A stretch of 64,000 bases of DNA from assembly GCF_024802625.1 (NCBI RefSeq), contig NZ_CP103371.1:2852001-2916000 (forward strand), read 5' to 3'. Shown in pieces: positions 28,201 through 39,595 of the stretch. The DNA comes from Massilia sp. H6 (GTDB lineage Bacteria; Pseudomonadota; Gammaproteobacteria; Burkholderiales; Burkholderiaceae_D). The stretch's first letter is position 1, and each line of letters begins with the position of its first letter. A program made the translations under genes and the position numbers. The notes under the pieces are model-generated. The model was not told the origin of the DNA. It saw only the letters and a program-made list of their open reading frames with translations, and searched no databases.

Positions 28201-28230
28201 ATAATAACAGGCTTATCCCCACAGAGTCAA
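28201..28230 (-). promoter_or_regulatory. Sigma-70 promoter of yceD-rpmF
   Basis: Minus strand TTGACT, 18-base spacer, TATTAT. It lies 28 bases upstream of the yceD start in the divergent gap with maf. Confidence 0.75.
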
Positions 28231-28358
28231 AGACTTGCATGCATTTTGCTCTGGAGGTGTTGCGCGTTTCTTTACCGCGCGTTATTGGCATCTATTAGAT
28301 TAGCTTGCCAGCGATGTTCATTCATCTGCTTTACTTATAGTTCGACAGACAGTCCCAT

Positions 28359-28973
28359 ATGATACCAAGTTCCGCGCCGCCGCGCCTCATTCTTGCATCG
28401 GGTTCGGCTTACCGGCGCGAACTGCTGGCGCGCCTGCAGCTGCCCTTCGAGTCGATCGCTCCCGATATCGACGAAACGCCCCGGCCTGGCGAGGCGCCGC
28501 AGGCAACCGCACTGCGCCTGGCGCGGGCAAAAGCCGCGGCCGTGGCGATCCACGCGCCGGGCGCGCTGGTGATCGGCTCCGACCAGGTCGCGACGCTCGA
28601 CGGCCTCCAGATCGGCAAGCCAGGCAATCATGGGCGCGCGCTCGAGCAACTCCAGCTGATGCGCGGACGGCGCGTGGTGTTCCATACGGCGCTGTGCCTG
28701 TGGGATAGCCGCGCAGCCGATCCGGAATGCGCGGCGCAAGTTGCCAACGTTCAGGTGTTCGTCGACTTCCGCGACCTGCCGGACGCCGAACTCGATGCCT
28801 ACCTGCGCATCGAGCAACCTTACGACTGCGCCGGCAGCGCCAAGAACGAAGGGCTGGGTATTGCCCTGCTCGAACGGATCGAATCGGACGACCCGACCGC
28901 CCTGACCGGTCTGCCGCTGATCGCCCTGAGCGGCATGCTGCGCCGCGCCGGGGTGCGCCTGTTCGGCCTGTAG
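28359..28973 (+). CDS. maf: Maf-family nucleotide pyrophosphatase
   Basis: Maf proteins hydrolyse non-canonical or modified nucleoside triphosphates. The 204-residue protein starts with LILASGSAYRRELL, the phosphate-binding SxSxxR segment, and has VIGSDQVA and YLRIEQPYDCAGSAKNEGLG. The last pattern (CAGS.K.EG.G) is typical of the YceF (m7GTP) branch. Its placement beside yceD fits YceF. Confidence 0.93.
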   Translation: MIPSSAPPRLILASGSAYRRELLARLQLPFESIAPDIDETPRPGEAPQATALRLARAKAAAVAIHAPGALVIGSDQVATLDGLQIGKPGNHGRALEQLQLMRGRRVVFHTALCLWDSRAADPECAAQVANVQVFVDFRDLPDAELDAYLRIEQPYDCAGSAKNEGLGIALLERIESDDPTALTGLPLIALSGMLRRAGVRLFGL

Positions 28974-29005
28974 TTTTCTACCCTCACCTGAATGTTTCCT
29001 GAACC

Positions 29006-29755
29006 ATGCCCGGCACCCTCTACCTGATCCCGAATACCCTTGGCCCCGTCGACGCAGCCCCGGGCGCCCTCTGCGCCCTGCTGCCGACGCAGGTGCAGGC
29101 GCTGACCGCGCGACTCGATTATTTTGTCGCCGAAAACGCCAAGACCGCGCGCGCCTTCCTGAAACTGGTCGCGCTCGATCACCCGCTGGCCAGGGCGCTG
29201 CAAGAAATCGAGATCGCCGAACTGAACGTCAACACGCCCCCAGCCGCGCTCGCGCAACTGCTGGCGCCGCTGCTGGCTGGCCGCGACGCCGGGCTAGTGT
29301 CCGAAGCCGGGGTGCCGGCAGTGGCCGATCCGGGCGCCGACCTGGTGCGGCTGGCGCACCAGCACGGCATCGCGGTGCGGCCGCTGGTGGGCCCGTCATC
29401 GCTGCTGCTGGCTGTCATGGCAAGCGGCCTGAACGGTCAGAGTTTCGCCTTCAACGGCTACCTGCCGACCGACGCCGCATTGCGCGCCAAGCGCATCCGC
29501 GAACTGGAAACGCGCTCGCGCGCCGAAAAGCAGACGCAGTTGCTGATCGAAACCCCGTATCGCAACGGACAGATGCTCGAAGCACTGGCAACGTCCTGCC
29601 AGCCGGGCAGCCTGATCTGCGTCGCGACCGACCTGACGCTGGCAAGCGAGTCGGTGCAGACGATGACGGCGGCGAAGTGGAAATCAGCGCTGGCCGCCGG
29701 CAAGGCGCCGGACTTTCACAAGAAGCCGACGGTGTTCTTGTTTTTGGGGCAGTGA
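29006..29755 (+). CDS. RsmI-type SAM-dependent methyltransferase (tetrapyrrole methylase fold)
   Basis: The 249-residue protein has the fold's landmarks: LYLIPNTLG at the amino end, GLVSEAGVPAVADPGADLV, and LVGPSSLLLAVMASGL. These align with the RsmI family (16S rRNA C1402 2'-O-methylation) but the spacing is that of the shorter RsmI-like paralogue often found beside maf. The true substrate is therefore uncertain. It lies 32 bases after maf and is probably co-transcribed. Confidence 0.8.
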   Translation: MPGTLYLIPNTLGPVDAAPGALCALLPTQVQALTARLDYFVAENAKTARAFLKLVALDHPLARALQEIEIAELNVNTPPAALAQLLAPLLAGRDAGLVSEAGVPAVADPGADLVRLAHQHGIAVRPLVGPSSLLLAVMASGLNGQSFAFNGYLPTDAALRAKRIRELETRSRAEKQTQLLIETPYRNGQMLEALATSCQPGSLICVATDLTLASESVQTMTAAKWKSALAAGKAPDFHKKPTVFLFLGQ

Positions 29756-29791
29756 AACGCTAGATTCCCGCCTGCCGCGCCGCGCCGATGG

Positions 29792-31057
29792 TCAATGCAC
29801 TTCGTGCGTGAGTTCGCGCACCCAGTCGAACGCCGCCAGCTCGATCTCGCGTATCTGCGCCACCGTCAGGCCCAGCTTGCGCAGTGCGCTGGTAAGCTTG
29901 CAGCTGCCGTCGGCCGCTTCGAGCAAGCCGGCAATGCGCAGCATGGTCCCGAACTGGCCTTCGCCGTCGAGCAATGCGGCGCGCACGTCGTCGGCCACTT
30001 CGATATTGTCGAGGATGTCGCCCATCGGGATCGAAAACAGGGCATCGGCCAGCGACATGATCCCGACCGTAAACGCACGGTCGGCCGCGGCGGCATCGTT
30101 CGGACGCAGCGCCAGCGTCATCAATTCGAGCAGCTTGCCGCGCGTGGTGGCCAGCAGCAATAGCGGAGAAGCCAGTTCCACCCCGCCGGCGGTGGTGTAG
30201 AGCAGGATTTGCAGCCAGCGTTGCAGCTGGCGCCGCCCAAGCTGGCTCAGCGCCTGCGACAGCGATTCGATCTGCGGCCCCGGCGCCGCGCGGCTATTAA
30301 CCAGGCGCAGCAAGTTCAGGCTGATCAGGGCGTCGCGCTTGACCGCCGTTTCGATCGCCTGGCTGTCGGCGTTCGAGCCGATCAGCTCGAGCAGGCGCAG
30401 GATGGCCAACTCCGACGGCGTAATCCGCTTGCCCGACAGGATCACCGGGCGGGCGAAATAATAGCCCTGGAAATAATCGAAGCCCAGGTCCATGCAATGC
30501 TTGAATTCGTCGAGCGTCTCGACTTTTTCGGCCAGCAGCTTCTTGCCGGTACGCTTGAGCGAGGCCACCAGAGCGGCCAGCTCGCCGCGCCGCACACCCT
30601 TGATGTCGACCTTGATGACATCGACCAGTGCGACCAGGCGGTCGAGCTCGGGAGTATGCTCGACCACGTCGTCGACCGCGAACGCAAAGCCCAGCTCCTT
30701 GAGCTCCAGAATCCGCGCCAGCAACTGCCGCGTCGGCTTGACGGTTTCCAGAATTTCGAGGATAACTTTGTGTGAGGGCAGGAAGCGCACGAAGTCGCTC
30801 ATCAGAACGACCTCGTCCACATTGACATAAGCCAATTGCTCACCAACCACCTGCTCCATGCCGAGTTGCGAGGCGTACGAAATCACCGCCGCCGTCGCTG
30901 CAGCGTTATCGGTCAGCTTCGCATCGTCGTCCTCGCCGGCCGCGCGAAACAGCAACTCGAAAGCCACGAGGTGCTGGTCACGGCCGAGGATGGGCTGACG
31001 TGCGAGAAAAAAATCGTTGGACGGCACGGATGCCGCTGCCGCTAATTCGGCATGCAT
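29792..31057 (-). CDS. EAL/HDOD domain signalling protein
   Basis: This 421-residue protein has an EAL-type domain (about residues 15-210) starting ARQPILGRDQHLVAFELLF, and an HDOD domain (about 215-400) with ITPSELAILRLLELIG. The EAL glutamate position reads AFELLF, and the later metal ligands (NVDE, KVDIKG) are only partly kept, so cyclic-di-GMP hydrolysis is doubtful. This YuxH-like architecture usually has a regulatory role. The ATG at 31057 follows AGGAG by 6 bases. Confidence 0.88.
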   Translation of the reverse strand: MHAELAAAASVPSNDFFLARQPILGRDQHLVAFELLFRAAGEDDDAKLTDNAAATAAVISYASQLGMEQVVGEQLAYVNVDEVVLMSDFVRFLPSHKVILEILETVKPTRQLLARILELKELGFAFAVDDVVEHTPELDRLVALVDVIKVDIKGVRRGELAALVASLKRTGKKLLAEKVETLDEFKHCMDLGFDYFQGYYFARPVILSGKRITPSELAILRLLELIGSNADSQAIETAVKRDALISLNLLRLVNSRAAPGPQIESLSQALSQLGRRQLQRWLQILLYTTAGGVELASPLLLLATTRGKLLELMTLALRPNDAAAADRAFTVGIMSLADALFSIPMGDILDNIEVADDVRAALLDGEGQFGTMLRIAGLLEAADGSCKLTSALRKLGLTVAQIREIELAAFDWVRELTHEVH

Positions 31058-31175
31058 CAAAACTCCTGGGAAACGTTTTCGGCACGCATGAGCATGCCAG
31101 GCCGGCGGGGGGCACTGGCCTGGGAAACTATACTACAAAAACACCAACCTTAGCATTTTTACATCGAACCGTGCA

Positions 31176-32396
31176 TCATCGACTGCTGCCGCCCTTGCCG
31201 CCCGATCGGGTGCCGCCGCTACGGGGTGCGCCCGCTGGCGCGACCGGGCGCTTGCTGGTGGCTCCGGCGCTGCCCGGCCCTTGTGGTTTGCCCTGGCTGC
31301 CATCCGGGTGCCACACGCGGCGCGCGCCGGTCTTGCTCGCTGCCGGCGCGGCGCCGCCTGCCTGGCTCTTGGTACGCGGATCTTCCTCGCCTTCGCGCAC
31401 CATGCTCTGGCCCGGCAGGCGCAGGCTGCCCTTGCCCGACAATGGGCTGGCGCGGCGGGCGTTACCCACAGGAACCCGCGGGCCATCGGCCGCCATGCGC
31501 GCTGCCGCGCCAGTCACCTGGGTGCCGGTCTCGATGGTAAACCGGGCGCCGGCGTCCTTGCCCAGTACCTGCACCAGGTAAGGCAGGGTTTCGCGCAGCA
31601 ATGGCTCCAGCGTATACGGCGGATTCAGGATGAACATGCCGCTGCTGTGCAGGCCGAAACCGTCCGGGCCTGGGGTCGAGACGGTCAGGGTTACGTTCAG
31701 CCACTCCTTGGCCGGCAGGCGCTTGAGACGGTCGGCGAACTGGCGTGATTCCATGCGCTGCAGCACTGGATACCAGACCGCATAGATGCCGGCCGGGAAG
31801 CGCCCGAGCGCTTCATCCAGCGCCTCGCGCACCTTCTTGTAGTCGTCCTTGATTTCATAGGGCGGATCGACCAGCACCAGCGCACGGCGCGACGGCGGCG
31901 GCAGCAATTTCTTCAGGCTTTGGAAACCGTCGCCATGCTCGATCAGCACCCGGCGGCCGCGGGCGCGTTCGCCCTGCTCCGCCTTGTGCTCTTCGACCTT
32001 GCGGAAGTTCTGGGCCAGGATACGGCAGTCGGAGGGATGCAACTCGAACAGGCGCAGGCGGTCTTCGGCGCGCGACAATTGGTCGGCCACGTAAGGCGAA
32101 CCCGGGTAATAGCGCATCTTGCCGCTCGGATTCATTCCCTTGACCAGTTCGATATAGGGTGCCAATGCGGGCGGAAGATGTGTGGCATTCCACAAAGCAC
32201 CAATACCGGTAGCGTATTCCGCATTCTTGTTCGCCTGTGCACCGTCGAGCGCATACACGCCCGCACCAGAGTGGGTGTCGATATAGGTATACGGCACGTC
32301 CTTTTGGTTCATATAAAGGTGCAACTGAACCTGGACAAAGTGTTTTAGGACATCGGCGTGGTTACCCGCGTGATAGGCGTGGCGGTAGCTCAACAT
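31176..32396 (-). CDS. rlmJ: 23S rRNA (adenine-2030-N6)-methyltransferase with a basic carboxy-terminal tail
   Basis: RlmJ methylates A2030 of 23S rRNA. The start MLSYRHAYHAGNHADVLKH is diagnostic, followed by YIDTHSGAGVY and the catalytic LVDPPYEIKDDY. The enzyme is normally about 280 residues; here about 115 more follow residue 291. They form an Ala/Gly/Pro/Ser/Arg/Lys-rich disordered tail. The ATG at 32396 is preferred over the longer frame because it matches the family start and has AGGA upstream. Confidence 0.93.
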   Translation of the reverse strand: MLSYRHAYHAGNHADVLKHFVQVQLHLYMNQKDVPYTYIDTHSGAGVYALDGAQANKNAEYATGIGALWNATHLPPALAPYIELVKGMNPSGKMRYYPGSPYVADQLSRAEDRLRLFELHPSDCRILAQNFRKVEEHKAEQGERARGRRVLIEHGDGFQSLKKLLPPPSRRALVLVDPPYEIKDDYKKVREALDEALGRFPAGIYAVWYPVLQRMESRQFADRLKRLPAKEWLNVTLTVSTPGPDGFGLHSSGMFILNPPYTLEPLLRETLPYLVQVLGKDAGARFTIETGTQVTGAAARMAADGPRVPVGNARRASPLSGKGSLRLPGQSMVREGEEDPRTKSQAGGAAPAASKTGARRVWHPDGSQGKPQGPGSAGATSKRPVAPAGAPRSGGTRSGGKGGSSR

Positions 32397-32600
32397 AAGC
32401 TGGAATTCCTGAGAAAAGAGACGAGGCCGCATGAAAACAAGCGGCGTAATGGACGTCATTATCCACTACAACGCGCTGCCGCCGTGAACTACCGGGGAAA
32501 ACTGCCCGCGATTGGGTGGGACCAGTTGGCCGGGCCTTCAGATGCCTACCAAAAAAACGTTGCATTTTTACATCAAGAATTTCCTTAATGATCTTTATTT

Positions 32601-33557
32601 ATGTTGACGCGTAGAAAATCAACTGAGATGATGAGCCTCATCAAATTCGTCAAAACTATTCCCCTACACGTGAAAGTGCTTATGCGCCTCTTGCCTCGCC
32701 ATGCTGTCTGCAGTCTGCTGATTTCTGCCGCAACCGTCGTCGCGGCCAATGCATCGGCTGGCGTGATCACGCAAGACGGCGTTGTATTTACCTCGACCTA
32801 CACGGGTAACGTGATGACGCTGCGAATCGATGCCAAGAACCGCACCGGCGGCTGGGCTTCGGCGGCCATGCTCGACGCGTTTTCGATCAAGACCATCGGC
32901 AGCTTTTCCGGCGTAAAGATGAGCTCGGCCAATGGCGGCAACTGGACGATGAATACCACTGAACTCAACGCAGACGGCTGCCCGAATTCCAAGGAAAAGG
33001 GTAACTCCAACGGCCAGTCGCGCCTGTGCTACTCGGGCGCGGGCCTGGCCCTGGCCGACAACATGGTCTTCACATTCACGTTCGACGGCGCGCCGAACTT
33101 GTCGGCGCCGCACTTGAAAGTCCAGTTTATCGATACTCGCGGCAACAAGGTCGGCAGCCTGTTGTCGAAGGACTTCCCGGCTCAGGCCGCCAGCAGCCCT
33201 GCTCCGGCTCCGGCTCCGGCTCCGGCACCTGCACCGGCTCCGGCTGATCCTGCACCTGCTCCGGCTGATCCGGCTCCTGCACCTGCTCCGGCTGACCCAG
33301 CACCTGCGCCTGCTCCGGCTGATCCTGCACCTGCACCTGCACCTGCGCCTGCGCCGATCATCCCTGATCCGGCCTTGATCCCGACCCCAGGCACGGGTAG
33401 CAGCAGCGGCGGAGGCAAGGCAGACAATGTGCCGGTCGCGGTAGCGACTCCGGATGTGTCGACCGACGTGCCCGAGCCGGCATCGGCCGTCATGATCGCC
33501 GCGGGCCTGGCGCTGATGGGAGTGGCCCGCCGCCGCAACCGCAAGGCCAGTACCTGA
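32601..33557 (+). CDS. PEP-CTERM sorting-signal protein
   Basis: This 318-residue exported protein has a hydrophobic signal near residues 28-53, a soluble domain (about 54-195) with no family I can name, and a long Ala/Pro linker made of DPAPAPAP-type repeats (about 197-255). The end carries VPEPASAVMIAAGLALMGVARRRNRK split as a PEP motif, a membrane segment and an Arg cluster. That is the PEP-CTERM signal recognised by exosortase/EpsH systems. Met10, Met11 or Met28 could be the true start. No exosortase gene is in the window. Confidence 0.88.
   Translation: MLTRRKSTEMMSLIKFVKTIPLHVKVLMRLLPRHAVCSLLISAATVVAANASAGVITQDGVVFTSTYTGNVMTLRIDAKNRTGGWASAAMLDAFSIKTIGSFSGVKMSSANGGNWTMNTTELNADGCPNSKEKGNSNGQSRLCYSGAGLALADNMVFTFTFDGAPNLSAPHLKVQFIDTRGNKVGSLLSKDFPAQAASSPAPAPAPAPAPAPAPADPAPAPADPAPAPAPADPAPAPAPADPAPAPAPAPAPIIPDPALIPTPGTGSSSGGGKADNVPVAVATPDVSTDVPEPASAVMIAAGLALMGVARRRNRKAST
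33199..33345 (+). repeat. Ala-Pro-Asp codon repeat in the PEP-CTERM linker
   Basis: A run of degenerate short repeats, with CTCCGGCTGATCC and GCACCTGC units recurring, encodes (DP)APAPAP blocks. It is a coding low-complexity tract prone to length change, not an intergenic repeat. Confidence 0.8.
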
Positions 33558-33577
33558 TCGCTGAAGTTCATTGAAAC

Positions 33578-33613
33578 AACGGCGCGTCCCCTGCGGGACG
33601 CGCCGTTTTGTTT
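33578..33613. terminator. Bidirectional terminator between the PEP-CTERM gene and clpB
   Basis: AACGGCGCGTCCC and GGGACGCGCCGTT form a perfect 13-bp stem with a CTGC loop. TTTTGTTT follows on the plus strand, and TTGTTTC on the minus strand. It can serve both convergent genes. Confidence 0.9.
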
Positions 33614-33631
33614 AGCGCTCGCACCTTGATA

Positions 33632-36244
<2,613 letters not shown>

Positions 36245-36278
36245 GGTCTTGCTCCCTCGTTGTTCTTGACTAAGAGTC

Positions 36279-36307
36279 AAAGTTGGGATGGGCGAGCGCT
36301 TTTCAAG
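36279..36307 (-). promoter_or_regulatory. Sigma-32 (heat-shock) promoter of clpB
   Basis: Minus strand CTTGAAA, 13-base spacer, CCCAACTTT. The -35 box is a perfect match to the sigma-32 consensus and the -10 resembles CCCCATNT. It lies 35 bases upstream of the start codon. Confidence 0.75.
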
Positions 36308-36361
36308 ATGTGCAATGGAGCAGTGTGCGGCCGATCGCGCGGGACGGCGTCGTTTTGGTGC

Positions 36362-37786
36362 CTAGCCGCACGCGCTGGCACAGCAGCCTTGCTTGCCTGC
36401 CGCCGCGCGCATAGCATCGAGCTCACCGGCCACGTCATGGTCGTCCAGGCTGTAGACCGGGGCGAATCCGCCGCCCGGTGTCCTGAAATTGGTGGTCTGC
36501 CCCTGGTAGACGCGCGCTGCCGTCCACTGGACCCGGCCGTCGTACACATAGCTGCGCAAGTCGAATTTCAGGGTTTCCGGACTGCTTGCCGTACCGGAGA
36601 CGCGGGCGCCAGGCGCGACCAGGCGCTGGGCGATGTACTGGCCCGACAGAATTTCTTGCCAGACCCGCTTGGTCAGCTTGTCGCCGCGGTAGGCAGCCCT
36701 TCCGCCATAGCCGGCGACCGGCTTGAAGAACAGCGTGCGGCGCTCGCTCCACAGCCGGTCGGCGTTGGCAGCCGTGACGCTCTCGGTAAACGGCACGTTG
36801 GCCAGCAATATGTCGATCGTCGCCTGCGGCACGCCAAGACCGTGCAGCGCACTGGCATCACTCAAGATGGCCAGGTTGCGCTTGTTGGCGTAGAGGGCGT
36901 GAGCCTGCGGGTGCGGAGTCAACACCACGGCATCGCTGCAGTACGCGTCATGCAAGGCGCGCGAGGCCGGCGCCTCGAGCATGAAATCGGTGAGCCGGTT
37001 GTACACCAGATCGATCTTGCGTTCGCCACACCACAGCGCGCCGTCGCACAATGCCAGTTCAGCCGGGTCGGCAATGATGGCATCGATGCCGTGCCGGGCG
37101 AACAGTTGCTGGAACATCAGAAATTCCGGGTACAGGTATTGCTGCTCGGGTTGCGTGTCGACGATGGCAATGGTCTGCAAGGATCCAGCCCGCTGCGCGC
37201 AGGCCCATTCCGACCTGAACATGTCGACAATCTCTTCTTCGAAGTGCGCGGCGGCCAGGACGGCCTGGGCGCGCTGCCTGTCCACCATGGCGCAGGCCTG
37301 TTGCGCCCTGGCCAGGGCGGCGTTGAGCATCGCGCCACCGGCATTCGTGTTGATTTCGATCAGTCCGAGCTGGTCCCCGTCCGGATGGAAGTCGATGCCG
37401 AAAAATACCCCCTTGGCACCGCTTCCTTCTATCCTGGCGATGGCTGGCGCCTCGGCCAGTACCAGTTCCCGATAGGCGGGCAATTTAAAGACCGACTCGA
37501 GCGCAGCGACGACTTCCTCGATTCTGTCGGCTTGGGTACGAGAAATAAAGACCGGCCGTGCCGAAAAAACGTAAGGGCAACGCTCCTCGATCATGGCGAA
37601 CAGCCGATCTTCGTGCAGCCCGTCCGACAAGGCCGACTTCAGTGCGGCCGGGTCCAGGCTGCCGCAGAAGCAGGAAGTGTTGAGTTGCTCCGCCGGCAAG
37701 TTGGTCGAGTCGACCTTGCAAGCGGCGCTGTCGGTCACGCCATCGGAATTGTGCATCTGTCTCGTGCTCCTCGTGTGCTTGCTCAT
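36362..37786 (-). CDS. ATP-grasp-like ligase of unknown substrate, last gene of the copper cluster
   Basis: This 474-residue protein has features of an ATP-grasp fold in permuted order. GLIEINTNAGGAMLN (metal and ATP contact) comes first. Later come LWSERRTLFFKPVAGYGGRAA with its Lys and glycine-rich loop, then QRLVAPGARV and LKFDLRSYVYDGRVQ. It resembles circularly permuted ATP-grasp proteins of the glutathionylspermidine-synthase type without matching a named enzyme. The amino end has NTSCFCGSLD and the extreme carboxy end has GKQGCCASACG, both possible Cu(I) sites. It begins 32 bases after copD and so belongs to the copper transcript. The substrate is unknown. Confidence 0.65.
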   Translation of the reverse strand: MSKHTRSTRQMHNSDGVTDSAACKVDSTNLPAEQLNTSCFCGSLDPAALKSALSDGLHEDRLFAMIEERCPYVFSARPVFISRTQADRIEEVVAALESVFKLPAYRELVLAEAPAIARIEGSGAKGVFFGIDFHPDGDQLGLIEINTNAGGAMLNAALARAQQACAMVDRQRAQAVLAAAHFEEEIVDMFRSEWACAQRAGSLQTIAIVDTQPEQQYLYPEFLMFQQLFARHGIDAIIADPAELALCDGALWCGERKIDLVYNRLTDFMLEAPASRALHDAYCSDAVVLTPHPQAHALYANKRNLAILSDASALHGLGVPQATIDILLANVPFTESVTAANADRLWSERRTLFFKPVAGYGGRAAYRGDKLTKRVWQEILSGQYIAQRLVAPGARVSGTASSPETLKFDLRSYVYDGRVQWTAARVYQGQTTNFRTPGGGFAPVYSLDDHDVAGELDAMRAAAGKQGCCASACG

Positions 37787-37818
37787 CGAACCAGGCCGGG
37801 CGTGCCGGCCTGCGTTGT

Positions 37819-38718
37819 TTACATTGTCGCAGGAGGCTGCTGCGAACCCAGGACAGCTGCCGCGATCAGGACACCAGCGAGAACGACGCTTTCCAGTATC
37901 AAGACTCGCCTGACCCGCTTCAATCCCGCTAGCGAGCGCCTGGCAACAGGAAGGCCGATGAACTTGTTATACCCGCCCAGTACCAGTGCGACCGCCAACA
38001 AAGCGAGCTTCACCAGCAGTGCATTCGCGTAAAGGCTATCACCGAGCAGGTTGTCCCAGTTTCCGACCCGGCTCCATGCGTTGAACACTCCGGTCGCGAA
38101 CACGGCCGCCACTGCCGCCATGGCCGCGGCAGACATCGCGTCGAGGTAGCGCGCCATCCGGGTCACGTCGGCCTCGCCCAGCCGGGCGTCGAATGCCTTG
38201 CACGCCGAGACCAGCACCAGGCCGGTCCATGCGGCCATCGCTGCCAGGTGGACGACTTGCGCCAGGTACGGCCAGGTCCAGTATCCGTCTTCCCCCGCAT
38301 GTCCCATCGATGCGCGTACCAGCGCGAACAGGCCCAGGGCTGCCAGCACGACCCATTCACGCCACGCCGCAGTCGAACGCAGTGTCCGCATCAGCAGTGC
38401 CAGGCAGATCGCGAACAAGGCGATCGAACCGGCCCGTCCGATGCCCGTCATGGTCAACATCTGCCAGACCAGGCCCTTGGCTTCGTGCAGATCGACACCG
38501 CCCATGACGGCGGTCGACGCCCACAACATGGCAGCGGTAGCCAACACGCCAATGACAGCGGCGGCCAGGTCTGCCGGGCGCAGCTGCGTTTCGGTGCTCG
38601 CGCGCGGGATGCCAGACACTACCAGCCAACGGCGGGCCAGCCACGAACCGGCCAGCCACGCAAACGCGGCGTTCAAGGCGGCGACGGACCCAAGCTGCAG
38701 CCCGAAGACGCTATCCAC
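37819..38718 (-). CDS. copD: Copper resistance membrane protein CopD
   Basis: This 299-residue polytopic protein has about eight hydrophobic segments and conserved residues such as HAGEDGYWTW and VVHLAAMAAWTGLV. It is thought to move copper across the inner membrane together with CopC. The start is a GTG directly after the copC stop (TAA GTG), so the two are translationally linked. Confidence 0.9.
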   Translation of the reverse strand: MDSVFGLQLGSVAALNAAFAWLAGSWLARRWLVVSGIPRASTETQLRPADLAAAVIGVLATAAMLWASTAVMGGVDLHEAKGLVWQMLTMTGIGRAGSIALFAICLALLMRTLRSTAAWREWVVLAALGLFALVRASMGHAGEDGYWTWPYLAQVVHLAAMAAWTGLVLVSACKAFDARLGEADVTRMARYLDAMSAAAMAAVAAVFATGVFNAWSRVGNWDNLLGDSLYANALLVKLALLAVALVLGGYNKFIGLPVARRSLAGLKRVRRVLILESVVLAGVLIAAAVLGSQQPPATM

Positions 38719-39087
38719 TTATTTCACCGAAAACGCGAACATGCCGGTACGGCGATGGCCGTCCTGGCCGGCAACGGCCCACTTGACGGTATAGGCTCCA
38801 GGGGACAGCCCCCTGGCCGCGACGCGTACGATGGCCGGGTTGGCGGCGTCGACTTTCGCCTTCTCGGTCGCGACCACCTTGCCCTCGGCAGAGGTCAAGG
38901 TCACGCTGCTGAACGCCTGCTCGACTTTTTCATTAAAGGTCAGGACGATGTCGGTCGGCGCCGTGTCCAGGACGGCGCCGGGCGCCGGGTTCGACGCGGT
39001 CAGCTTCGCGTGCGCGAACGCGAGCGGGGCTGCAATGCTGGCTGCGGCAAGAATGCATGCGGCCACGATGTGTTGAGCGGTTCTCAT
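38719..39087 (-). CDS. copC: Periplasmic copper-binding protein CopC
   Basis: The 122-residue precursor has a signal peptide ending in AFAHAKL, so the mature protein starts with the His that ligates Cu(II). SNPAPGAVLDTAPTDIVLTF and the later AGQDGHRRTGMFAFSV are CopC hallmarks. The Met-rich Cu(I) loop of the PcoC/CopC two-site type is absent, so it is a Cu(II)-only type. Confidence 0.94.
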   Translation of the reverse strand: MRTAQHIVAACILAAASIAAPLAFAHAKLTASNPAPGAVLDTAPTDIVLTFNEKVEQAFSSVTLTSAEGKVVATEKAKVDAANPAIVRVAARGLSPGAYTVKWAVAGQDGHRRTGMFAFSVK

Positions 39088-39113
39088 GTGTGTTCTCCAG
39101 ATTGGTTGACGGC

Positions 39114-39554
39114 TTACTTGGCTTTACGGGACGACCAGTGAATATGCGTGATCAGCCATTTGTCGCCCTGCTTTTCCAGCACAACCGTCTCCGTACCGAA
39201 GGCATGCACCTTGGCCCCCTTAAAACTGCCTTTCGTCTCGGTTTCACGTGTCACGATGGCGACATTGCCTTCGACCTTCTCGTTCTGGCGCAACACGGTT
39301 TGGCCAGTCGCCCTGGCAAAGGCCATGTCGGCAGGCAGATGGTGACCGGCGTATTCATCACGTGAGCGCTCGACGTGACCCGATTCGTAGATCTGGACGG
39401 TCGGGGACAGGAAGATGCTGGCCGCATCAGCCTTCCCGGCCGCCAGCGCCTCATGGAAGCTTGCAACGGTGTCGAGCGCAGTAGCGGCGCCTGCCTGGAG
39501 CGAGGTTGCCGAGATGGCGAGGGCAAACAGTATATGGCGCATGGATTTCCTCAT
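39114..39554 (-). CDS. Exported NTF2-like (SnoaL/DUF4440) protein
   Basis: The 146-residue precursor starts MRKSMRHILFALAISATSLQ, a signal peptide ending near AGAATA. The domain reads SFHEALAAGKADAASIFLSPTV, a typical opening of NTF2-like proteins, and ends WLITHIHWSSRK, whose paired His could bind metal. Members often sit in copper operons with unknown role. The ATG at 39554 is preferred because it places the signal at the start. Confidence 0.8.
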   Translation of the reverse strand: MRKSMRHILFALAISATSLQAGAATALDTVASFHEALAAGKADAASIFLSPTVQIYESGHVERSRDEYAGHHLPADMAFARATGQTVLRQNEKVEGNVAIVTRETETKGSFKGAKVHAFGTETVVLEKQGDKWLITHIHWSSRKAK

Positions 39555-39595
39555 GGGTCGATCGTGATTGTGGATAGCGCGACACATCTTTGTTG

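Noticed and set aside
33199..33345. Short direct repeats that might suggest a CRISPR or intergenic repeat
   Set aside because: The repeats are in frame and encode an Ala/Pro/Asp linker of the PEP-CTERM protein.
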